NCBI GenBank assembly: GCA_037039685.1
Contig: JAWNGF010000001.1
Coordinates: forward strand, 4,588,001 to 4,652,000
DNA from: Ceratobasidium sp. AG-K
Taxonomy: Eukaryota > Basidiomycota > Agaricomycetes > Cantharellales > Ceratobasidiaceae
DNA: 64,000 nucleotides
Direction of reading: 5' to 3'
Positions 14,131 through 25,200 of the stretch are shown one piece after another (position 1 is the first letter of the stretch; every line of letters starts with the position of its first letter). The notes below the pieces were generated by a model. That model was not told the DNA's origin. It ran no database searches and saw nothing but the letters and a program-made list of their open reading frames with translations. Position numbers and translations under genes: made by a program.

Positions 14131-15770
14131 TCACCAGTTTGTTGGATCCGCACGTTCACGCGGGAGAACTTTGCTCACAGTAATATTCTCAACATTCTTC
14201 TCAAGCAGCTTCAGGTCTCGAGGCGGGGGCTGGTCGTCGAGCTCAACCGCTTTGAGAGGGATCCCTGCTCTATGTCGTGTGGCGACAACTTTCTTCAGCC
14301 CCAATGCATCCGCCCGAACCCTCAAGCGCACTAGCTGGGGGGCCAACAAGGGCTTCTCGAGCAGCACCGTGAGGCGTGAAGCCGACGGGAGTGACAATGA
14401 GATGATGCCGGGGCACCCGCCCAGAAGTATCTGCAAGTCCTTGCCCAGGTCCTTGTCTAGGTGACTCATATAGCCCTTCCTAAGCTCGTATGAAAGATGA
14501 GTGACAGCGGGGAAGTACACCTTCGGATATTCTTTATCAGGTCCGTGCACGAGGAGGTCAAGTATTTGGAGATATTGTTCTTCGTATTCGAGGTGCCTAC
14601 GATTCAAACTCTAGATTCGGAGCACCTCGAGGTCTGGTGCATCGAGCAATTTGAGCACACCAAGCTCCCACTTGGGGTATCCGATTTCCGTGAAAGATAA
14701 GGCTCGTAGCATTGGCAAGGGGATCCTGGCGAGTTCCCCGCTTGAGCCTCCGGATGGTAACTTGGAGAACTCCTCCCTGACTTCACCCGATCTGAGGCAA
14801 AGTGTGACAAGTGTGGGGCTGGAAGCAGCCAACATTTTGCGCATATCCTCAAGGCTAGGGCGGAACCTGGCAAATGTAAGTTCGAGACGAGTCAGAGTGA
14901 TCAACTGGGGATGGGCAATATGACCGAACAGATACGAGCTCGGAATTTTCTCCAATTTAACGGTGCGTAGCTGGGGGGGAGCATTATTGAACAAGATGCT
15001 AGGGGGCGATTCAAGCATTCTGTTGTACAAATCAAAATCCGCCCTATGCATATAGTGGCTCATCGGCGCTAAAAATGACAGTTCAAGATACTGCAGGGAG
15101 GTCATCTGTAACGCCCGGAGAAAATCTATTGTGGCGAGATATGCATGGTACGTGTCGGTTTGGATCCAAAATCGCTGCCACCTCGAAGCGACGCCACCGT
15201 GCGAGATAATGAATTCGAGTACCTCTTTCGCCCGTTGCTTGCGTTCTTCCCAGGTTGCGATGCCATCCCAGAAGTGGTTAGTCATGTCGACTTGAATGTC
15301 TAATGGTACTGTTGGTCTAGAACGTGATAAGAATAAGGCCAAGCGGGGCTACTCTGGAACTCAGAGAACGTAATCCGAGACCAGAGCTAGGTGTTACGTG
15401 GGTCAATAGCCGATTACCCACATAAACACAGGGTGCGAACCGTTGGTGTGTCCAACGCTACCTTTCTCCATCGATGACATACTCCCTAGGCGAATCACAT
15501 CTGTCATTGGTTGTCTTCGCGTCTCTATCTATGCGACGTACTGGTATTCTAGCTTGGAAGGGAAACTCGGTCTCTCCCGTTTCTAGGAACCATATGTGAT
15601 CACAGAGCACGAATATCTGAGAGAGTATCTCAGGCGGGAGTGTTCCAATTCCGACCTGTTGCTGGCTAAGGTAGTGAGCCTGCTTCTTTGAAACCTTTAT
15701 AAATCAGCGAATTTGTGCACATATAATATATTCAAGTCGGAGCATAACTTACTGAACGAGTAGTAGGCAT
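14131..15770 (-). pseudogene. F-box/LRR-like gene, broken (copy C)
   Basis: Third copy of the array, with the same exon plan. MPTTRS is followed by an exon reading SKKQAHYLSQQQVG with the F-box core LPPEILSQIFVLCDHIW, then the short exon and the long Leu-rich exon. Two lesions are visible. Just after LWSRITFSE, near 15341-15360, there are 20 bases where copies B and D have 21, shifting the frame before ALFLSRSRP. At 14611-14613, immediately after LEVLRI, an in-frame TAG sits where copy D has a CAA Gln codon. Downstream frame continues as LNRRHLEYEEQ to ERADPTNW and TGA at 14131. Splicing does not obviously rescue either lesion. A truncated product is possible, but the copy is most likely a recent pseudogene. 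Confidence 0.78.
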
Positions 15771-16441
15771 CTTGCGAGAGACGTGCCGAGCGCAGGGTTG
15801 AAGCAAGGAGGTGGGGTGGGTATCAAACGCGCTCGGGTGAGTCCGACGGCAGGTCAAGGCGAGCCAATTCGAGGGCGAGTCAACACGGAGTGACTCGTAC
15901 TTGGTCGCGCTCGAGACGGAAACGAGAGCGAAAGCGGACAAACAAGTGGCGCGGCGTGGCGATCGAAGGCGCCAAACGGGTACAGCAGCTTTGTTAGTGT
16001 TTGAAGACGGGCAGAAGGGGGTGGCCAGACGTTTTTATCAATCAAGCACAAGAAGCAGAAATTCAGCGCGGGGTGTGGTGGTCGCAGCAACTGACCTGGC
16101 CACACGATTGGAGTTCACATGAGCGCCGAGACAAGGGTCAACAAATACCAAGTAGGAATTGCCGAACGCTATGACTGCGGGATGTAATCGCTGTAGAACC
16201 CACACGTTCATAAAACACTGAAGGAACTTCATAGCACAGTTGGGTTGAGTATAATGTTCGGCTGTATGCCTGATTATGTTTTTGTGTATGCGTCCAATGG
16301 CGATCATATATTATACAAAGATTACTAACAAAACCTTTGATGTTAAACGAGTACTACTAAGTTCCATAGCTATCCAATACCCCAGTGAATCAATCAGCGC
16401 ACAATGGGTTGGTGAATGCCTAACGGCGATCCTCGCTCTCG
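15771..16441. other. Intergenic between F-box copies C and D
   Basis: Promoter side of copy C (a GGAATTGCC element near 16155) and the duplicated 3' flank of copy D (block around 16270-16410). No independent gene is seen. Confidence 0.45.
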
Positions 16442-18055
16442 TCACCAGCTTGTAGGATCCACACGTTCGCGTTCATCATAAATCTCGCTCACGGTGATAT
16501 TCTCAACGTATTTCTCGAGCAGCTTCAGGTCTCGGGATGCGGGCTCGTCATTGAGCTCAACTACTTTGAGAGGTATTCCTGCTTTATGTCGTGCAGCAAC
16601 AACTTTCTTCAATCCCGCCATAGTGTCCGTCCGAACCCTCAGGCGCACCAGCCTGGGAGCTAACCAAGGCTTCTTGGCCAGCGCTGTGAGGTATGGAGCA
16701 GACGGGAGCGACAGCGAGCCGATATTGGGACACCCGCCGAGGAGCATACGCAAGTCTTCGGTTAGATCACCCATGATGTCGTACGAAAGATGGGTGATAG
16801 TAGGGAAGTACGCTCTCGGGTTCTTCTTGTCAGGGCCATGCGCGAGGAGTTCAAGCATCTTGAAATAAGACGGGTCGCGTTCTTGGAGGTTATCAACTTG
16901 GATCCGAAGCACTTTGAGGTCTGGCGCGTCGATCATTTTGAGCACCCCGAGATCCCATTTCGGGAAAGTGATTACTGCAAAGGATAGGGCCTGTAATTTT
17001 GGAAACGTGACTTTAGCAAGTGCTTTGCTTGAGGCCTTGGATCGCGGTTTAGGGTAGCCCCCGCTAACCTCGCCCGAATCGAGACAGAGGGTGACAAGCG
17101 TTGAACTGGAAGCAACCAGCATCTTGTGCATATCCTCGAGGCTAGGCTGGAAGTACGCAAAATCAAGCTCGAGGCGAGTTAAACCGACGAAGTGAGGGTG
17201 AACGGCGTGACCAAACAGATACGCGTTAGGAACACGCACTAGTTTAACGGTGCGTAGTTGAGGGGGGCTATTATCAAACATACGCTTAGGCGACGAGTTG
17301 ATATCGTCATAGTAGGCATCGTGGTCTTCCTCATAGAACTATGCTGGCCCAAAGAACGACATTTCAAGATACCGTAGAGAGGTCATCCGTGATTTTCGAA
17401 GAAAATCCGTCGCAGCGAGCAAGGCGAGATAGGTGTCTGTTTGAATCCAAAATCGCTGCCACCTCGAGGCGGCGCCGCCATGCGAGACAATAAATTTGAA
17501 CGCCTCCTTCGCTCGCTCTTCGCATTCTTCCAAAGTGCCTTCCTCAGTTTCGTCCCAGAAAGGCTCAGTCATGTCGATTTCAATATCCAGTGGTGCCGTT
17601 GATCCAGAACGTGACAAGAATAAGGCGGCACGAGGGTATTCTGAAAGCTCAGAGAACGTAATCCGAGACCATAGCTAAACGTCACATAGGTCAGTAGCTG
17701 ATCGTGCAAGGGATATGAGATACGAACGGCTGATGTATCTAATGCTACCTTTCTCCATAGACGGCATACTCTCTGGGCGAAGCGTACTCGTCATTGACCG
17801 CATCCATCCCTCGCCGACTCAACGTACTGGTATCCTATCCTGGAGAGGAAATTTCCCTTCTTCGATATCTGGCGACCAGATACGGTCGCAGAACACAAAA
17901 ATGCGGGAAAGTATCTCTGGGGGGAGCCTGTTGATGCCAGTCTGTTGCTGAGTAAATTGGTGGTTTTGCTTCTTCGAAGCCTGGTAGGTCAAACGCATTG
18001 AGCACACACTCTATGTTGACTTCAGACCACTACTTACGGAACGGGTAGTAGGCAT
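16442..18055 (-). pseudogene. F-box/LRR-like gene with in-frame TAG (copy D)
   Basis: Fourth copy. MPTTRS, a GTAAGT intron, then an exon with ASKKQNHQFTQQQTG, the F-box core INRLPPEILSRIFVFCDRIW and PDIEEGKFPLQDRIP. The long exon reads SRSGSTAPLDIEIDMTEPFW and so on. After MSFFGPA an in-frame TAG occurs at 17339-17341, where copy A has GAG (Glu). The same frame then resumes as FYEEDHDAYYDDINSSPKR and MFDNSPPQLRTVKL, continuing unbroken to ERVDPTSW and TGA at 16442. A single G-to-T change explains it. No splice sites flank the TAG convincingly. It could be a very young pseudogene, a truncated F-box protein, a readthrough case or a sequence error. Confidence 0.75.
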
Positions 18056-18229
18056 AGTGTACCGACCGACAAGAGCTGGTGGAAGGTGACGTCACGAGCA
18101 TCCTCGAGTCCGGATTCAGACCGAGGTTGAATGGTACTACATAGGACCATATGACAAAACTACCCATTATGTCACCGTACACCAATCTGGATCTGTTTTA
18201 ACAACAACCAAAAGCAATACTGGAGTCAA

Positions 18230-19474
18230 ATGACAAGTACATCTATTCAACACATCTTTGTCGTTGGCGGGAATGGGTTCCTTGGTACGCGCCACGGCCA
18301 GAATCGGCTTGACTTGGATCTCATCTCATGGTTGGGCATAGGCTCTACGGTTTGCAAGGCAGCAGTTGCACGCGGGTGGAGGGTAACTAGTATTAGGTGC
18401 GTACGCATAATATTTCCGCAAATTTCATAGACTAAACTATCCCAAGCTCCTCTGGAAAGCCATACCGAACTCCCAAAGGGCATGCACCTGCGTGGACGAG
18501 CAAGGTACGTCAGTTCCTCATGTATATGCATCCTAGCCGTTGGTGGGCTGAACCGGCGAAGGTGGATTTTCAAAAAGCCTCGGCATTTGATCCTACTTCG
18601 TACAAGCACCTCATTCAACCATGTACGGCAGTCGTACATACCTTGGGAATACTCCTTGAAGCACCCAAATACAAGTCCGCTGTCCGGTCCGGTTCGGTCA
18701 CTGGGCTTGCGTCTGCGTTTGGACAAGCCTGGGGACTAGGTGCAGCGGGAAATCCATTGGAAAAACGAGTGCCAGGTGAAGAGGGGACGTATGAGAGTGT
18801 CAACCGGGATGCAGGTGAGTCGTTGCGGTGCGTACAAAAATGTAATAGATATGACTATATTATAGCGATACGTGTGCTGTCAACGTTCGCTGCTGCGGGA
18901 TCGGACTCGATCGTTCCACGCCCGTTTGTGTACATCTCGGCCGAAGATATATTCCGTCCATTTGTCCCTGCTCGGTACATTGAGTCTAAACGTGCTGCTG
19001 AGACGGCAATATCCAAGGAACCTCGGGTGCGAGGTGTATATCTTCGACCTGGTAAGACTATCATCTGTTCCCTCTAGCTTACTCACTAGGTCCAATTTAG
19101 GTCTAATGTACCACCCTCATACACGTCCGCTCACAACACCTATTGCGACTCTCTTGGATATTTCTGCATCAATGCACCAAAAGATGCCTATTCCAGGTCC
19201 AGCGAATATTCTGCGCGCCTTTGCATCTTCCAAGTTGGGCCGGAGTCTCCACCCATCGAACCTCGAACCTACATTGACTCTAGATACACCGTTGGAAGCA
19301 ATGGCCCGAGCACTAGAGACACCTCCCATTCATGTGGATCACGTTGCACAGGCTGCATGCGACGCGATTGAACGAGGATACGTGGTTGGTCCGTACGGCG
19401 TGAAGGAGATGCGACAGCTAATTGGGTGGGGAAACGATCCTCAGACAGAAAATCAGCGAGTACACTCGTCTTGA
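18230..19474 (+). CDS. COQ11: NAD(P)-binding Rossmann protein, COQ11-like, mitochondrial
   Basis: Atypical short-chain dehydrogenase fold related to yeast Coq11 and the NDUFA9 group, tied to ubiquinone biosynthesis in mitochondria. The N-terminus has the nucleotide-binding loop HIFVVGGNGFLGS with VCKAAVARGWRVTSISSSGKP. Then come VDFQKASAFDPTSYKHLIQPCTAVVHTLGILLE, RVLSTFAAAG, FVYISAEDIFRPFVPARYIESKRAAE (active-site-like Y-x3-K as YIESK) and VRGVYLRPGLMYHP. The C-terminal part is IHVDHVAQAACDAIERG. Introns: GTACGC...CATAG splitting the GxxG glycine, GTGCGT...CCCAAG, one from GTACGT at 18504 to GCGAAG at 18561 (joins WTSK to VDF), one before IRVLS, one before LMYHP. It is divergent from F-box copy D, with 174 bases between the start codons. 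The symbol follows homology and is not proven. Confidence 0.78.
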
Positions 19475-19534
19475 GCCAAGAATATGATTATGGGTATCCA
19501 CAACTAAACTAGTCTGCCAATACAAAAGCACTGC

Positions 19535-20851
19535 TCATGGCTCGTACATCGAGTAGAAACCCTCCTCGTCCTCACTAGGTCCCAATTCGGGAGGTGCGTC
19601 TGACGAAACATCGTGGTCGGTCCCAGGCGGGGATGAAGGCACATCTGGATGCACAGACTTGGAACTGACGTCGTGTGATGGGTTGATTGAGTCGACTTCC
19701 CGCTCCATTTCGTCCATAGCAGCCCAATCCTCTTCATCTTCTCCAAAGTCCTCTGAGTCTTTCCTACCACCCGAGGCTTGTTTCTGTTTCTCTAGGTGTT
19801 GGATTTCCATAGCGTCCATCATGTCTTTCCACATTTCGTCTTCGTCGTCGTCCAGGTCCCTGTCTGCTTGCGATTGGCGAACAGGTGGACCACCTGGTTC
19901 GAGCGTAATTCGAGCAGGAGAAGAGGTGGGAGGATGTTGAGCTTCTACTTCGGCGCGGTCGTTTTGTTCTTGATTCTCTGCTTCAGGATCAACATCCACA
20001 TCTGCAAGGCCAGGTGCTCGGTCGATATCGCGCCAGGTTGAGAGAGCAACCTATGAAACCCAAAGACAGCGTAAGTCCCTACTGGACCCGGTGGGCGCTG
20101 GGCAGACGTACGTGCATCCTCTTTGTCCGACACAATCGTTCAACCCGTTCCACCGTATCCTGAAATTGCATCTTTGGGAACATCTTATGCGCCCATAATT
20201 GATACATTTGGATCAACCGGTTAAGATCACCCAACTGTCATACCCATCGAAATTTAAGCATATGCCATCCTCCCCCATCTAAACTTACCTCATGCCCCTT
20301 TCCCTTGATATTAAACTCCTTGGTACGGCGAACGAGCGCGGGCAAACCGTCTCGGTCCAGTAACCTAAGCTAGCCCAACGTTCACTTCACACCCACGGTT
20401 GGGCAAACTCGACGCACCTCTGTTCGTCAAGTTTGGGTATCACTCTTTTTGTTTTGGGCTCCTTCTCTTTCCCCTTCTCGCCTGTTGCACCGTCTGTATG
20501 GTCTCCGAGAACATCTCCTCGCATCATACGCTTCTTGGCTGCCTCAACCGCGACGCGCTTATCAGCTTCGCGCCGAAGTTGGTCAGTGTCGAGTTGAGCC
20601 GGAAGATGTTCCGGTGCATAGTCATCATCATCGAGGCCATCGAATAACGCTCCTACATCCGGTGGAAGCTCCGCCTCTTTCTCGAGATCATCGTCACTAC
20701 CGGGGTTGAAGAGCGGTTTGTTACTCGTGCGCGCTCGTTTAGACGGTCTGTCTTCCTCCGAGTCTGAGAGCATACGAGACCGTGAAAAGACGCCGCGTGT
20801 TTTACTAGGGCGCGTAACTTGTTCTGCGTCGTCGTCCCATATGTCGTCCAT
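19535..20851 (-). CDS. CSM3: Replication fork protection subunit, Csm3/Swi3 (Tipin) family
   Basis: Partner of Tof1/Swi1 in the replication fork protection complex. The N-terminus is acidic with basic patches (MDDIWDDDAEQVTRPSKTRGV, SKRARTS). The conserved Swi3 domain is built across three short exons: RLLDRDGLPALVRRTKEFNIKGKGHE, then LGDLNRLIQMYQLWAHKMFPKMQFQDTVERVERLCRTKRM. The C-terminal half is Asp/Glu-rich and disordered (DDDEDEMWKDMMDAMEIQHLEKQKQ, EDEEDWAAMDEMEREVDS), ending EGFYSMYEP with TGA at 19535. Introns lie near 20345-20390, 20237-20290 and 20050-20115. It is convergent with the COQ11-like gene, 60 bases from stop to stop. The domain match is clear; nuclear location is inferred from the family. 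Confidence 0.88.
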
Positions 20852-20982
20852 AACGCACTACGTGGATGGAATATAAACGTGCTTGTAAAGTAACGATGGA
20901 TGAATGGACACGGGCGACAAGTCACGTGGGCGTGTAAATTCCCCAGCGCTTACTGTTTTATCAATTGCTCTGACCTCTGACA

Positions 20983-22064
20983 ATGTCCCAGGATCCTGAT
21001 CTCCAACTGGGGCTCAACTATTGGGACACTCAAGAAGCATCCATCGATGGAGTTTTGGGTATTTCAGTCGATTTAAGTCTGGGGATTTATTTGAATTTCC
21101 TGTGTTCTTGTCACAGGTGGATTCGGAGATGGGGTCAGTCCCAGAGTGCATCGACCGGAACACAATTTTTAAAATGTTGTGTAGCCATTACCAAGAGTTG
21201 AATCCCTTGGCTCCAGGAAATTCTTGATGTCAGTTAGGACAGATCTCTGTCGAGTTCCATCCGCACTTCGTCGGCTTGACGCGCCTCCTCTGGACGCACC
21301 CCGCCGACGGGTGCGAGCATTGGACGTAGGCGCAGGTCAGTACTCGCGAAGGCGCATATACCCGTCTAACTAAGACAGGTCCAATAGGTATTGGCAGGGT
21401 TACCGCTTCTGTCCTCTTGCCGCTGGTCGATGATGTAGTCATTGTCGAGCCGGCGGAACACTTCATTTCCAAGGCCATCGAAGACTCGTCGAATTGGCAG
21501 GGCATCTCAGACTTGACCCAGAGTGTTGCGTTTGTGCGGACTCCGATCCAATCGTTTGACCCCGCTCGGCCGCTACCTTCCGAAACTATACGTGCTGGTC
21601 GTGGGTCGGATATCTCGACGCCTGAGGTTGGGTACGACGTGGTTTGGTGTCAATGGTGTCTCGGACATCTCACAGACTTCGACTTGGTCAAGTTTTTGAA
21701 GCAGGCTAGAGCTGCATTGAGAGAGCCGGAAGACCCAGACAACCCACGTGGTGCGGGAGTGATCGTTATCAAGGAGAATACGACCGAGGATGGTCACAAC
21801 GGGGAACCCATTTCGATCTATGCGGAAGATGATTCGAGCGTTACAAGGTACGTGATTTGCCTTTGCCGTTTCTTCCGGAGTCTTATAGTGTGTACAGGTC
21901 TGATGCTGCGTGGAAACACGCATTCAAAGGTGCTGGGCTAGTTGTCATCAAAGAGGAAGTACAAAAGGGTCTACCAGAAGGTCTTTTGGAAGTAAAAACG
22001 TAAGCAAAATTATTCGTGCGCTTTCGTAAAGCCTGAATTTCTCTATAGATATTGTCTTCGGTAA
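20983..22064 (+). CDS. Protein N-terminal methyltransferase (NTM1/Tae1 family), 5' part irregular
   Basis: AdoMet-dependent enzyme that methylates the alpha-amino group of proteins with an X-Pro-Lys start. It begins QLGLNYWDTQEASIDGVLG, followed after an intron by GGFGDG, the family hallmark. The SAM-binding segment is VRALDVGAG then IGRVTASVLLPLVDDVVIVEPAEHFI. Later motifs are YDVVWCQWCLGHLTD and GAGVIVIKENT, and the C-terminus is GAGLVVIKEEVQKGLPEGLLEVKTYCLR. The frame is irregular between GGFGDG (about 21130) and VPSAL (about 21250). One extra G in a GGGG run near 21133 separates GGFG from the next plausible frame (SVPECIDRNTIFKML), and an intron GTAGCC...GGACAG near 21183-21242 could then join to LCRVPSALRRLD. 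It may be a sequence error, a lesion or unusual splicing. The catalytic half is intact. Confidence 0.8.
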
Positions 22065-22228
22065 TAGCCTTGCAATAGATTCTATAACCCTATATCTGGT
22101 CTAAAGACGGAGATGTCGGGACCATCTTACATCAAGCTCGAATGACAAAGCCAACCAGTATCACTAATAGATTACGCTGCAATGCATTGTACATGATAGA
22201 CAAAAACACCTCAAAAGAAAAGTCCAAA

Positions 22229-25200
22229 TCACCAGCCTCCTCCACCGCCACCGCCGCTGTTACCCCATCCGCCAGAATTTTGACCGCCCCCGCTTCCCCA
22301 GCTGCCTTGGTTTCCGCCAGTCGAGTCACCCCATCCACCGCCGCCGTTGTTGTCGTTGCTGGCGTCGTTGATCATGCGAGCTCGTTCGGGGTTCATGCCT
22401 GCTGGAGCTGGAGGAGCACCCCACCCTCCAGCAGCTTGTTGCTGCTGTGGGGCTGCTGCATACGGGTTGGGGGTCCTTGCTGCATAAGGATTTGGCGTCT
22501 TGCCACCCATAGCATATGGGTTGGGTGTCTTGCCGCCCATTGCGTGACCAGGCGTACGATGTCCGGGTGTTCGTGCACCTGTATGCCCAGTCATAAGCAA
22601 AAGTTGATCATGAATCAAGCTCGGAGTACATACCTCCGGGTGTCATGCGACCTGCACCGTATGCGGGGGTACGAGCTGCTGTTTGTGGCGTAGAGTATCG
22701 CATCTTGAATGCGTTGCACAGATCAGGCACTGTTGGCACAGGGGTGTCGATCAGGACGTAGCCCTCGGGGATTACTCGCACGGGCTGAAAATATTGATTA
22801 GAATTGCAATTATGTAGAGGACAGCATACTTACCCAGGTCTGAATCGGGGCGTTTTTGTTGGCAAGGAACGAAAGATTGAAATATCCGGGCTTGGCTCGG
22901 TTGAGGCCAAATGCATATATACTTTTTGTCGGGTGCATGATAACAAACTCCTTCAGAGCCTTGTCTGTAGGGAAAACGTTAGACCATATACTTGTAAAAA
23001 ATTACTACTTACGCAATTCTGCTTCAGACCCAGCTTTGTACTTTTCGTGAGCAATGAGCTCTTCGACCTTTCGAGCCATCGCATTGACGTGGTTGACGAT
23101 CAACTCGTCCAGATCGGAGTACTCGTACTTTCCGTCGATAATGAGCTGCTTTCCGACGTTTTGTTCGCCTGGAGCGCCACTCGGGTCCACGACGTCTATT
23201 CGTCGAGTGCGTCAGCAAGATGATCGGCTCGGTCGTTGGCCTACTTACCGATATGCTGATACACCCCTTCGTCGACCTTCCAAGTAACAGCCAAATGAGT
23301 GGGGCCCTTGGACGACGGACGGATAACCACATCCCCACGATGCTGATTGGCCAGATACTGGTGCGCCTGCGTCGCATTGAAATTGTGGAAATTGGGGTGC
23401 TTGATCGTCCGACGCGAAGACTCGGCCGCGCGCATCTTTTTGCGCTGCAGCTCGTCCTGGAGGCGCTGTGCGGCATGCTTGTCGTAGTACTGGTCAAACT
23501 TGGGGATTCTCGTCTGGGCATCGCCGTTTTCAATGTCGGTCGCACGGGCAGAGAGCTCGACCGAGAGCTTGTTGAGGTTGATGGCGATAATAACGGCTTG
23601 GATCGTTTGTCCCTTGCGGATAACTTGTTCGACGGACTGGCCCGGTTCGCGGTCGATATACTCCAGGTTGATAATACCATCGACACCCGAGTCGAGGCGA
23701 ACAGAAACAAAGGTCTTCATGATGCGGAGCACAGACACCGAGATGACACGACCCGCAGCGAGCGTCTTGATCGTCTCTCCAGACAACATCGTCATGACCT
23801 TCCACTCATCGGGGGCAACAAACGGATCGCGCTGGTCTCCAAACGGCCTGAGGAGTTCCTCGCGGATCATGTTGAGCGTGTGGCGCTTTTGCTCGTTGCT
23901 CATATTCTTGAGGAGCTGAGCAAAGTCGTCGAGCGAGAGCTCCTCGAGTTTCTGAACGTTGTCTTCCTTTTGCATCAGCTCATAGACAATGACCGACGGG
24001 TGCTTGCCGACCACGTCTTCGTCGTCAATCTCGAGCGCGTCGACGGCCATCTTCCTCGCCAGGTCATAGTCCTCATAGTGGATACGGGTTTCGTCGAGGG
24101 GATCGGAAACATCCTCGTAATTATCTCGCAAGCGTGTGATTTCCTTGCTGTCGGACTCTTGAGGGATGTAGAGGAAACCGCAGCAGTTGATGAAGATCTG
24201 CGTTGGGATGAGGCTCTGCTTGACAAAGTGGGTACGGTTGACGACGCTTCCGCCCTATAGTCGGTGTGAGTACGAACTCCAACTCCTACGAAATGGAAAA
24301 CGTACAATCTGGCCAAGCCTCTTGATCAGTGCTTCAGCTTTGCGAGGACCAAGACCAGCAACATATGGCAAGAGCGCTCGATGATACGGGTCGTTGACTG
24401 CACGGTTGATGTCCACTCCAACATTATTGACGATATTGACAATCGCCCGCTCGAGCGCAATCAACAGCTTGTCTTTCGGGACCTAAAACACAATTAGACC
24501 AACCCCGGCATAGCACGAATCAACTCACCAAATGCTGCGCATCAATAAACGAAATCGCCGCCAAATCACTGCCCAGCGCCGCATACTCGTTCAATGGGCT
24601 CTGCGCATATCGCGCCAACGACACGCAATACCTCGCCACCAACGGAAGCGCACTGAACTCGTCCGAGGCCCGCGTGCTGTTTTGGTATATGCGCGCGACC
24701 TCGTCGTGGCCGTACATGATCTCTGGCGTGCGCTCTTCACCGTTACGGCCCGAGGTTCCGGCAGCGTTGCTCTGGCTCGGCTTCTCTGCGCTTTGGCTTG
24801 GCTTGTCGGCGGTGTTGGTGTTGGTTTCGCCCCAGCCGCTGCCGCTTGCGCCTCCGCTCCACCCCCCAGCGTCGGCCGATTGGTCTCCCCAGCCGCCTCC
24901 ACCGCCACCAGCGTTGCTCTGTGCACCCCATCCTCCACCAGCGTCGCCTCCACTCTGCGCACCCCACCCTCCTCCGGCTTGACTAGACGACGAAGCGGCC
25001 GTTGCACCCGCATCCCCACTCGCATTCGCAGCACCCTCCCCACCTTCCTCTGGCTCGGGAACACCCAACGCCTCGCGCACACGACTCATCAAATGCTTCG
25101 TCGCGACCGTGAAACCGCCGATAACAATCGCATCAGGTTTCCGGCGCTTGACCAGGTCGAGGAACTCTTGTTGGTTGTCACCATCCGAGAGATTGTCGAG

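Larger units (their letters stand above)
9579..18055 (-). repeat. Tandem array of four F-box genes
   Basis: Four head-to-tail copies on the minus strand start at 11199, 13342, 15770 and 18055, a period of about 2.1-2.4 kb. They share exon-intron structure and the same short N-terminal exon (MPATRS, MRATRS, MPTTRS, MPTTRS). Flanking DNA is also duplicated in part: a GGAATTGCC-containing segment recurs at about 11314, 13834 and 16155, and a block ending in GAATCAATCAGCG recurs before 14090 and 16400. Confidence 0.85.

Noticed and set aside
17339..17341. TAG in F-box copy D as the end of an intron
   Set aside because: Although TAG could be an acceptor, no GT or GC donor upstream gives a phase-consistent intron that keeps the conserved residues, and copy A has coding sequence right across this point.
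18614..19329. Minus-strand open frames over the COQ11-like gene
   Set aside because: Shadows of plus-strand exons that carry conserved Rossmann-fold motifs.
23220..24260. Open frame of 346 codons on the plus strand over SPT6
   Set aside because: Antisense to the conserved Spt6 core and explained by biased third positions; no recognisable domain.
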